Translations under genes and position numbers: made by a program
Shown: positions 34,101 to 40,950 of the stretch, piece after piece
Layout: every line of letters begins with the position of its first letter
Numbering within the stretch: position 1 is the first letter of the stretch
The notes under the pieces: generated by a model
The model's database searches: none
Told to the model about the DNA's origin: nothing
What the model saw: the letters and a program-made list of their open reading frames with translations, nothing else
Source of the DNA: Bacteroidaceae bacterium
GTDB taxonomy: Bacteria; Bacteroidota; Bacteroidia; Bacteroidales; Bacteroidaceae
Assembly (NCBI GenBank): GCA_024398665.1
Contig: JAKSIS010000011.1
Span: 1-63,946 of the forward strand
Length of the DNA: 63,946 bases
Direction: 5' to 3'

Positions 34101-34914
34101 GACTGCGGAATGCGAAACGTACGAAATAGGTGTCGAACTGGTCAATCTTGTTGTAGGTCTTCTCTTCACCTGACTCAGGATCAGTTACGGTAACCTTCCA
34201 ACTGTCGTTCCACCAGTAACCTGCCTTGTACATGTGGTTGGTGGCAACTGAGTCGTTCTGGTAGTATGACATAAGGGTGTGGCGCTGCCATACGTCCTGC
34301 TTGAACTCCTTAAGTTCCAGAAGGAATTCGTTGCCGCTTGCACCGTTCATTGACAGGGGCTTTTCCGAATTGTACTGGCCGCGGAAGATACCTGCCTGTA
34401 CGGTACCGCTTGTACCGGTTGACTTCAGATAGAATACCAGACGGTAAGAGGTCTGGTCTTCAATCTCAAGACCGCGGATGAAAAGGTTGGCTTCATAGTC
34501 GTTGCAGAGTGATCCGTCTTCATTGCTGAATGCCCCTGCGGTCTGCCATTTGAGCCACTTGCTGCCGCCCTCGGCACCCATCTCTGTAAATTCAAGTTCG
34601 TGAGCGCCTTCAGCGTCTTCAACGATTGAAACAACGTCCTTTTCACCGCTGCGGTTAGCGGGTGAATAACCGTTCAGAAGATTCATGACAGAGTCCTTGG
34701 TGTAGACAATTGTCCAGTCACCGCTCGATGTGGGATCATCTGCAAAGTAATCAATGTGGTCAATTACCTGTGCGGGCTTGGATGAATCCTCGAAAGATGT
34801 CAGTCCGTCTTCGAAACCGAAGAAGAACATCTCACTTTCCGGTCTGTCCTGTGCGCTTGCGTTAAGGCCGAAACCCAGCAGCAATGCACTTGCAAAAAGT
34901 AAGTTCTTTTTCAT
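31180..34914 (-). CDS. Giant secreted mosaic protein, copy B (1244 aa)
   Basis: Secreted multidomain protein of unknown function. Signal peptide residues 1-22, then an N-terminal beta region, an Ig-like SbsA/Big_5 domain around residues 435-540 (VASADPENGSFNLDPATKN, NVTFSKEVYVDIA), a beta domain with a jelly-roll look (555-720), a helical stretch (720-935) of FIVAR-like bundles (AYQKAQDKAAVAAQ, TVVDSLNVATSNMQKRMDAV), a second jelly-roll-like region (990-1160) and a tail YNLNGVEVKNPAGI to QKVLVK resembling type IX sorting tails. It pairs with the 1258-residue copy upstream. The last 309 codons are identical in DNA; residues 555-720 are unrelated or strongly diverged. Position after two SusC/D pairs suggests a surface glycan-binding role; no enzyme motif is seen. 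Confidence 0.75.
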   Translation of the reverse strand: MKKNLLFASALLLGFGLNASAQDRPESEMFFFGFEDGLTSFEDSSKPAQVIDHIDYFADDPTSSGDWTIVYTKDSVMNLLNGYSPANRSGEKDVVSIVEDAEGAHELEFTEMGAEGGSKWLKWQTAGAFSNEDGSLCNDYEANLFIRGLEIEDQTSYRLVFYLKSTGTSGTVQAGIFRGQYNSEKPLSMNGASGNEFLLELKEFKQDVWQRHTLMSYYQNDSVATNHMYKAGYWWNDSWKVTVTDPESGEEKTYNKIDQFDTYFVRFAFRSPGSTFYVDDIALYKSWIGGAECNADIIRVDFGYETNLATLAKADPNGAIKLPGEYFSVMGIDEEQSPEPMEIKVLSAEYHADGYLYMWLDDDCDYYKDIKVNFTNPVDDPKLALKYTGSLYPKSLDTEWVDAGKLVPNFENEFVLPNPDVFATSLEFLPPTVASADPENGSFNLDPATKNFNVTFSKEVYVDIAAGVNTNGVLATLKAAGVSEYCLPTAYDADTYTVTFTRQGSGELKGDYEFTVMNMRAGEEDSYEKGPDYTMSLSFGPADVAPEILSEINFNNMQTSEYQATEIDGFSTNESCVMKVGEFQGLYEKALMFGLYGVNVPNGAPVLSYTISIDKADTYNVYFGTSGCNKGSWNDACKMIVTIVDAEGNELASYTEEGSENKPDEGGQVTAIDENGFKVAFPAAGDYTLKFTLPNENSWSGGHKGGRVLYFVRLMNNFSSAYAYIDKFNTAYQKAQDKAAVAAQTSEKYTGAYYDSFVALIKFYNGFSDTKPSRYNTVVDSLNVATSNMQKRMDAVDAMYTSFDAAQAKAESTDTVYGKTAANIALKAAIAKFTGIDPTVLSDDSVASVKKILDDAVAAVDNRIKITQAYEQEVADNLSTIEAEGALKQFKEYAEMVSTYEKYNSVDKIAATDDEITGATEALLAGRRGYNNAVAAVGAKTMQIKALAELAEAYDVDFGSAAADVAARLASATEDDQELAEIYKQAIKAKIYSLIAAGELDPAGENIELYPFITNYALYNVMAKEDMEYYFYSYSSVWRYRLKTNITFTDNVFPGWTVSGVFGSAHVGNEGRNWDTEAPVFDAGLSCDWTSGAVISGTISGLPVGVYSLGANVQHGVDNCTFQVTVPEGMDSTMTMAKSTGVLTMDEVLLPAGEASIKYSIGSGNGWDYIYDFTAIMTGIDDNFQYEAAATEAQAALNELITIVPATKQNSDAKFYNLNGVEVKNPAGIAIKVTDGKAQKVLVK
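31183..32109. repeat. 927-bp identical segment, copy 1 of 2
   Basis: Identical to 35045-35971 (offset 3862 bp, same orientation) over the 3' ends of the two giant genes, with divergence at both edges (TAA stop here, TGA in the other copy; CGCAGC against TTGCTG at the inner edge on the minus strand). I compared most lines and saw no mismatch. Confidence 0.93.
34003..34266. repeat. 264-bp identical segment within giant gene copy B
   Basis: Matches 37913-38176 with no difference that I can see, flanked on both sides by positions that differ between the copies. It encodes part of the N-terminal region (around residues 217-304). Confidence 0.85.
34583..34904. repeat. 322-bp identical 5' segment within giant gene copy B
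   Basis: Matches 38484-38805 and encodes residues 4 to about 110 of both giant proteins. The first codons differ (MKKN against MKKRD, a 3-bp insertion in the upstream copy). Confidence 0.9.
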
Positions 34915-34976
34915 AGAAAAATGTTTTGTTAATAAAAGAGTAAATATGCTTTGTAAATTATTCCTCTTTAACCGAC

Positions 34977-35007
34977 AAAAGACCGGCGGGATTAACTCCC
35001 ACCGATC
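34977..35007 (-). terminator. Terminator of the 1258-residue protein gene
   Basis: Minus-strand 10-bp stem (34998-35007 with 34981-34990, two G-U pairs), 7-nt loop and TTTT. It is a diverged copy of the terminator at 31114-31146, so the duplication included the terminator. Confidence 0.85.
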
Positions 35008-35041
35008 TTTATTGTCTATCAGTAAGTTGTACTTCCGATAA

Positions 35042-38000
35042 TCACTTTACAAGAACCTTCTGAGCCTTGCCGTCAGTTACCTTGATGGCAATGCCTGCAG
35101 GATTCTTGACCTCTACGCCGTTCAGGTTGTAGAACTTGGCATCACTGTTCTGCTTGGTGGCAGGAACAATTGTGATGAGTTCGTTCAGAGCAGCCTGAGC
35201 TTCAGTAGCGGCAGCTTCGTACTGGAAGTTGTCATCAATGCCGGTCATGATGGCGGTGAAGTCGTAGATATAATCCCAACCGTTACCAGAACCGATAGAG
35301 TACTTGATTGATGCTTCACCTGCGGGCAGGAGAACTTCGTCCATTGTCAGGACACCTGTTGACTTGGCCATGGTCATGGTTGAATCCATGCCTTCAGGTA
35401 CGGTTACCTGGAATGTGCAGTTGTCAACACCGTGCTGTACGTTTGCACCCAGTGAGTATACGCCAACGGGCAGTCCGCTGATAGTACCTGAAATGACAGC
35501 ACCTGATGTCCAGTCGCAAGACAGACCTGCGTCGAATACGGGAGCTTCAGTGTCCCAGTTGCGGCCTTCATTTCCTACATGTGCGCTTCCGAATACGCCG
35601 GATACTGTCCAGCCCGGGAATACGTTGTCAGTGAAGGTGATGTTGGTCTTCAGTCTGTAGCGCCATACACTGCTGTAAGAGTAGAAGTAGTACTCCATGT
35701 CTTCCTTAGCCATCACGTTGTACAGAGCGTAGTTGGTGATGAAAGGATAGAGTTCGATGTTCTCACCTGCGGGATCAAGTTCGCCGGCAGCGATGAGGCT
35801 GTAGATCTTGGCCTTGATAGCCTGCTTGTAGATCTCGGCCAGTTCCTGGTCGTCCTCAGTTGCAGATGCAAGGCGTGCTGCAACATCAGCGGCTGCTGAA
35901 CCGAAGTCAACGTCATAAGCTTCAGCCAGTTCGGCAAGAGCCTTGATCTGCATGGTCTTTGCACCGACAGCAGCAACCTGGAAGTTGTAAGCTGTGCGTG
36001 CGGCCTTCATGGCATCGGTAGCGGCTGTGATTTCATCATCGGTAGCGGCAATAACGTCAACGGCGTTGTTGGCTTCATATGTTGAAACCATAGCTGAATA
36101 CTCCTTGAACTGCTTGTAAGCACCTTCAGCCTGGATTGTTGAAAGGTTGTCCTCACATTCCTTATTGTAAGCATCGGCGTTCTTGATGCGGGTGTCGATA
36201 GCTGCAACAGCGTCATCGAACTGCTTCTTCAGGTTATTGACAGAATCATTGTCGATAACGGTGACGTCAAGGTTCTCATACTGGGCAATCAGTCCCTTGA
36301 GAGCTTCGTTGGCAGCGGTCTTGCCGTAAGCTGAGTCAGTAGCTTCAATCTTGCTCTGACCGGCAGCATATGACTTGTAGTAGTTGTCAACGTTGCTGAT
36401 ACGGGTGTTCATAGCAGTGGTGGCATCCTTCAGAGCCTTTGTAGCAGCCTCATATGCTGAAGGTGATGTGCTGCTGAAGCCGTCGTACTTTGCAATGATT
36501 CCAGCGAATTCATCCTGATACTGGCCGCTGTACTTGGCATCCTCCTTAGACTTGGCAAGGAGAGCATTGGCATCAGAATAAGCATCGTTAATCATCTTGA
36601 TGTACTTGTAGGCTGATGAATACTGGTTGGTCAGCTCAATGCCGCCGATAAGGCTGCCTGTCCAACCTGCACCCTTCGGGAGACGGAATTCGATTACATA
36701 GTCACCATCCTCGGGAACGGTGATGTTGTAACGGCATGATGTCATTCCTGTGCAGACATATGACTTGTTGTTGGCTGAACCGCTGGGTACGCTGTTCTCG
36801 GGCTTTACTGTACCGATGGGATCACCTGTCTCTTCTGCGCCAAGAGCATAGAAGTATACATTGGTGCTGTAGACGTTGTCCCAACCGATAATCTTGAATG
36901 ACAGCCAGTAGTCACCTGCTGTAAGACGCAGAGGAGTGCCGTCTTCCATACCGTAGGCGAAACGTGAATCAGTGCTTCCACCGCGCGGGCTGATGTACAT
37001 ACCGTACTTGATGTCGCTGCCTGCAGCATACCAGTACATACGGCTGCAACCTGACTTGGCGGTTCCGTCACCGAATGAGAAGTCAGTTGAGCTGGCAGCT
37101 GTTGAAGCCCAATGCATAGGTATGCACTGTTCGGGATGTGTAGCTGCATCGGCCCATGATTCGTCAGAATTGTAGTATGAAATGGGCTCACCGCCGGTGA
37201 TTGCACCGAACGACAGTGAAATGGTTACAGGATCAGCAGCCTCATAGCTGTCTTCCTCACCTGCACGCATGTTCATGATGGTGAAGTCATAGTCACCCTT
37301 CAGGTCACCGCTGCCCTGACGTGTGAAGGTTACGGTGTAGGTGTCTGCGTCATAAGCTGACGGAGTCCAGTATTCCTTGCCTGCAGCTGACTGGAGCTGT
37401 GCAAGAACGCCGGTGGTGTTGATGCCTGCGGCAATGTCAACGAACACTTCCTTTGAGAAGGTGACATTGATATCCTTTGTTGCGGGATCCAGGTTGAATG
37501 AACCGTTTTCAGGATCGGTTGATGCAACTGAAGGAGCAAGGAATTCAAGTGAAGTTGCGAATACGTCGGGGTTCGGAAGAACGAACTCGTCCTGGAAGTC
37601 GGGAACCAGCTTGCCTGCATCGACCCATTCCTTGTCAAGTGCCTTGGGATACAGTGAACCGGTGTACTTCAGAGCCAGCTTGGGATCATCAACGGGGTTG
37701 GTGAAGTTGACCTTGATGTCCTTGTAGTATGAGCACTCGTCATCAAGCCACATGTAGAGATAACCGTCAGCATGGTATTCAGCTGAAAGAACCTTGATCT
37801 CCATGGGTTCGGGACTCTGCTCTTCATCGATACCGATTACAGAGAAATATTCACCCGGCAGTTCGATTGCGCCGTCGGGGCTTGCCTTTGCAAGGTCAGC
37901 AAGGTTGGTCTGATAACCGAAGTCAACGCGGATGATATCGGCATTGCATTCAGCACCGCCAATCCATGACTTGTAAAGTGCAATGTCATCAACATAGAAT

Positions 38001-38818
38001 GTCGAACCCGGACTGCGGAATGCGAAACGTACGAAATAGGTGTCGAACTGGTCAATCTTGTTGTAGGTCTTCTCTTCACCTGACTCAGGATCAGTTACGG
38101 TAACCTTCCAACTGTCGTTCCACCAGTAACCTGCCTTGTACATGTGGTTGGTGGCAACTGAGTCGTTCTGGTAGTAGGTCATAAGGGTATGACGCTCCCA
38201 AGTGTCCTCCTTGAATTCCTTAAGTTCCAGAAGGAATTCGTTGCCGCTTGCACCGTCACGTGAAATAGGCTTCTCTGAGTTGTACTGGCCGCGGAAGATA
38301 CCAGCCTGTACGGTACCGGTAGCTGCAGCTGACTTCAGGTAGAATACCAGACGGTAAGAAGTCTCGTCCTGGATGTCAAGACCGCGGATGAACAGGTTGG
38401 CTTCATAGTCGTTGCAGTCTGAACCGCCGGCTGCACCTGCAGTCTGCCACTTGAGCCACTTGTTGCCGCCCTCGGCACCCATTTCTGTAAATTCAAGTTC
38501 GTGAGCGCCTTCAGCGTCTTCAACGATTGAAACAACGTCCTTTTCACCGCTGCGGTTAGCGGGTGAATAACCGTTCAGAAGATTCATGACAGAGTCCTTG
38601 GTGTAGACAATTGTCCAGTCACCGCTCGATGTGGGATCATCTGCAAAGTAATCAATGTGGTCAATTACCTGTGCGGGCTTGGATGAATCCTCGAAAGATG
38701 TCAGTCCGTCTTCGAAACCGAAGAAGAACATCTCACTTTCCGGTCTGTCCTGTGCGCTTGCGTTAAGGCCGAAACCCAGCAGCAATGCACTTGCAAAAAG
38801 TAAGTCGCGTTTTTTCAT
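35042..38818 (-). CDS. Giant secreted mosaic protein, copy A (1258 aa)
   Basis: Paralogue of the 1244-residue protein and the first of the tandem pair in transcription order. It shares the signal peptide, N-terminal region, Big_5-type domain (VASTDPENGSFNLDPATKD), helical bundles and the identical C-terminal 309 residues. Residues of about 553-700 differ: here ISYYNSDESWADAATHPEQ, then SPRGGSTDSRFAYGM and YWLSFKIIGWDNVYSTNVYF, consistent with a carbohydrate-binding beta sandwich of another type. Helical residues 715-945 are homologous but diverged. The tail QKVLVK at the C-terminus suggests type IX export. It follows SusD by a 209-bp gap with hairpins. Swapping only the middle module would alter ligand choice while keeping anchor and export parts. 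Confidence 0.75.
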   Translation of the reverse strand: MKKRDLLFASALLLGFGLNASAQDRPESEMFFFGFEDGLTSFEDSSKPAQVIDHIDYFADDPTSSGDWTIVYTKDSVMNLLNGYSPANRSGEKDVVSIVEDAEGAHELEFTEMGAEGGNKWLKWQTAGAAGGSDCNDYEANLFIRGLDIQDETSYRLVFYLKSAAATGTVQAGIFRGQYNSEKPISRDGASGNEFLLELKEFKEDTWERHTLMTYYQNDSVATNHMYKAGYWWNDSWKVTVTDPESGEEKTYNKIDQFDTYFVRFAFRSPGSTFYVDDIALYKSWIGGAECNADIIRVDFGYQTNLADLAKASPDGAIELPGEYFSVIGIDEEQSPEPMEIKVLSAEYHADGYLYMWLDDECSYYKDIKVNFTNPVDDPKLALKYTGSLYPKALDKEWVDAGKLVPDFQDEFVLPNPDVFATSLEFLAPSVASTDPENGSFNLDPATKDINVTFSKEVFVDIAAGINTTGVLAQLQSAAGKEYWTPSAYDADTYTVTFTRQGSGDLKGDYDFTIMNMRAGEEDSYEAADPVTISLSFGAITGGEPISYYNSDESWADAATHPEQCIPMHWASTAASSTDFSFGDGTAKSGCSRMYWYAAGSDIKYGMYISPRGGSTDSRFAYGMEDGTPLRLTAGDYWLSFKIIGWDNVYSTNVYFYALGAEETGDPIGTVKPENSVPSGSANNKSYVCTGMTSCRYNITVPEDGDYVIEFRLPKGAGWTGSLIGGIELTNQYSSAYKYIKMINDAYSDANALLAKSKEDAKYSGQYQDEFAGIIAKYDGFSSTSPSAYEAATKALKDATTAMNTRISNVDNYYKSYAAGQSKIEATDSAYGKTAANEALKGLIAQYENLDVTVIDNDSVNNLKKQFDDAVAAIDTRIKNADAYNKECEDNLSTIQAEGAYKQFKEYSAMVSTYEANNAVDVIAATDDEITAATDAMKAARTAYNFQVAAVGAKTMQIKALAELAEAYDVDFGSAAADVAARLASATEDDQELAEIYKQAIKAKIYSLIAAGELDPAGENIELYPFITNYALYNVMAKEDMEYYFYSYSSVWRYRLKTNITFTDNVFPGWTVSGVFGSAHVGNEGRNWDTEAPVFDAGLSCDWTSGAVISGTISGLPVGVYSLGANVQHGVDNCTFQVTVPEGMDSTMTMAKSTGVLTMDEVLLPAGEASIKYSIGSGNGWDYIYDFTAIMTGIDDNFQYEAAATEAQAALNELITIVPATKQNSDAKFYNLNGVEVKNPAGIAIKVTDGKAQKVLVK
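35045..35971. repeat. 927-bp identical segment, copy 2 of 2
   Basis: The upstream partner of 31183-32109. As direct repeats 3862 bp apart, they could recombine, deleting one gene and leaving a hybrid. Confidence 0.93.
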
Positions 38819-39027
38819 AAAGTGATTTTTTTTAGTTAATAAAAGGTTATATCAATTATAATTCTCCACTTACACTGCAGTATAAGGATATTTCCTAATT
38901 CTGCATTGTGATGACCAGGTATGTGCGCATACCTGTCAACAGTTTCAATAATTATTTAATCGGAACAAACTATTGAAACCCCTGGATCCGTACCGGCGGA
39001 ACCGGTACGGAATCAGGAGCCAATCGC
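38819..39027. other. Hairpin-rich gap between SusD and the giant genes
   Basis: 209 bp with three separate inverted repeats: CAGGTATG/CATACCTG (38916-38935, 4-nt loop), GTTTCAATA/TATTGAAAC (38942-38950 with 38971-38979) and TCCGTACCGG/CCGGTACGGA (38987-39011, 5-nt loop). There is no T run after the strongest stem, so these may be RNA processing or stability elements that set the SusCD level relative to downstream genes, or operators. No clear promoter box was found, so the giant genes could be read from the SusCD transcript. Confidence 0.55.
38987..39011 (-). promoter_or_regulatory. Strong hairpin after the SusD stop
   Basis: Perfect 10-bp stem with 5-nt loop lying 17 bp beyond the SusD stop, without a T tract. 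Both arms contain the TCCGTACC motif also found at the xylB promoter. Confidence 0.65.
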
Positions 39028-40938
39028 TTATTTCATATCAGGAAGCCTGAGGAACCAGTTGGGGTTCAGTTTTGAACCGTCACCGTTCAGCTTGTCAAAC
39101 AGCACTGCATCAAAGTCAGCGTCAGCGGGGTCTGCAAAGGCAGCACCACGGGAAGCTACTCTGGTAGCAAGGAATTCGTCATCGCTGTAAAGGCCGTTGT
39201 CTTCACCACGGTGCATTGCAACGCGGTACAGGTCAGCGAAACGGTAACCCTCGAAACAGGTCTCAAGTGCCATTTCATCACTGATCATGATTTCAACGTC
39301 ACGGATCTGGGCAAGCTTTCTTGCTGCCAGATTGGTGGAATCGATTTCAGCGTGATGCGGGAATACGTATGATGTGTCAACTGCAGCATCACCGCAACCG
39401 CGTGAGTGGATACCCATGGTGTTGTATCTGTTGGTCTCAATGTATGAGGGCAGAGTAGCACCCACCGCGACATCGATTTCAGCGGGCATAAAGACGTTCT
39501 CGTTGAAAACAAGCTTCTCGTCAGCAGGATCAAGGCTCAGACCTAAGGTCTTTGCATAATCCTTCTCTTCCTGGTTGATTATATCATTATTGTCAATGTT
39601 CGTCTTGCAAAGACCGTATTTGAGTATTGCGAAAGCCGTCTGAGGAAGGCCTGCTCTGTTCAATGCCTCTGCAAGCCTCAAAAATACTAGGTCATTTCGA
39701 TATAAACAAATTTTTTCAGGATTAATTTTTTTTAAGGTTTGACGAGAGTCGCTGTACCTTGATGTCTCCTTGCTGAATTCGGTCTTTTCAGTAAGAACCG
39801 ACTGCAGTCTCAGGTCACCCTTGAGCATTTTCTCAGTCTGCAGGTCAGGATCTACATAAACAATTGAAGATACGTGTGTATTGGGGTTGACATCATGATA
39901 GCAGTACTTCTGCTTTGCGGCAAGTGATGTCAGGGCCTGGGAACGTGTCAGCTGATAGAAGTAGTAGTTGTCCTCAGTTGAGCAGAAAATGTTCTCAAGG
40001 TCGCTTACAATACCGTTGTATTCTTCAGACTCCATGGGGATGTAGCATATCCAGTTTTCCTTAAGATTGCTGCCGAACATGGTTGAATAGGTGTCCTGGC
40101 CAAGGTCAACGAAATCCTTGTCCTGCCAGCCTACGTGATTTGTGGTTGTGGGGACAGGTGCTGTGTTCAGAGTCAGGAACTCATGATAGCAGAGAGCTGC
40201 GTTCACATAGTCTTCAGCCCAGAGATACAGGTCACCGAGAATAAGGCGTACCGGTATGAACAGGTCTTCCGATGAATGTGATTCCGATGACGAACCGTCA
40301 CCGTTGGTACCACCGCCCAGACTGCCGTACATGGGGCTCTTAAGCTTCCTGTATGGTTCAAGTGCGGGGATGAGTCTCTGTGCAATCTGCTTTACATCAA
40401 GCATGGGATAATCCTTCTCTGCCTCATCACCGCTCAGGATAGGCTCCTCAATGAAGGGAACCTTTCCGTAGGTGATGGCCATCTGCAGATATGTCCATGC
40501 CCTGAAGCTGAGGACTGCGACATATTCGCGGAGGAACACGTTCTCGTGGTTTCTGACATAGGTGGTGTCAGCACGGCTCAGGTAGAAGTTGCAGTTGTTG
40601 ATTACTGAATAGTAGTCAACCGGCTGGTCGTACTTGTTCTTTGAGCTGAGACTCCCAAAGTTAAAGTCATAAAGTTCACGGATGTCATCGGTAGCATAGT
40701 CAGTGGTTGTGACCAGATCGCCGCGCATCTCGTTGAGAATGACGGTACGGTCAGCAATCTTCTGCATCTGCTTGATGATACCCATCACTGAGTATACGGT
40801 ATCTGTTGCATGGCTCAGTGTGTTGTCCTCTTCGTACATGACAGTCTTTGAGTCAACGCTCAGCAGATCACTGCAGGATACAAAGCCTGCTGCAGCTACT
40901 GCAGCCAGGGCTGAAAATATTATGCTTTTAGTCTTCAT
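39028..40938 (-). CDS. SusD/RagB family glycan-binding lipoprotein (pair 2)
   Basis: 636 residues; signal peptide ends in FVSCSDLLSV with the lipidated Cys at residue 22. TPR-type helices of the SusD fold run through the protein (for example AVLSFRAWTYLQMAITYGKVPF near residue 139 and the C-terminal LARKLAQIRDVEIMISDEMALETCFEGYRFADLYR, typical of SusD ends). It is longer than usual (500-600) because of a Gly/Ser-rich insertion near residue 205-220 (GGGTNGDGSSSESHSS). It should cap its SusC partner upstream (12-bp gap) and capture xylo-oligosaccharides at the cell surface. It is more diverged from the family than the SusD at 47909. Confidence 0.9.
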   Translation of the reverse strand: MKTKSIIFSALAAVAAAGFVSCSDLLSVDSKTVMYEEDNTLSHATDTVYSVMGIIKQMQKIADRTVILNEMRGDLVTTTDYATDDIRELYDFNFGSLSSKNKYDQPVDYYSVINNCNFYLSRADTTYVRNHENVFLREYVAVLSFRAWTYLQMAITYGKVPFIEEPILSGDEAEKDYPMLDVKQIAQRLIPALEPYRKLKSPMYGSLGGGTNGDGSSSESHSSEDLFIPVRLILGDLYLWAEDYVNAALCYHEFLTLNTAPVPTTTNHVGWQDKDFVDLGQDTYSTMFGSNLKENWICYIPMESEEYNGIVSDLENIFCSTEDNYYFYQLTRSQALTSLAAKQKYCYHDVNPNTHVSSIVYVDPDLQTEKMLKGDLRLQSVLTEKTEFSKETSRYSDSRQTLKKINPEKICLYRNDLVFLRLAEALNRAGLPQTAFAILKYGLCKTNIDNNDIINQEEKDYAKTLGLSLDPADEKLVFNENVFMPAEIDVAVGATLPSYIETNRYNTMGIHSRGCGDAAVDTSYVFPHHAEIDSTNLAARKLAQIRDVEIMISDEMALETCFEGYRFADLYRVAMHRGEDNGLYSDDEFLATRVASRGAAFADPADADFDAVLFDKLNGDGSKLNPNWFLRLPDMK

Positions 40939-40950
40939 AATCCAAAGTAA

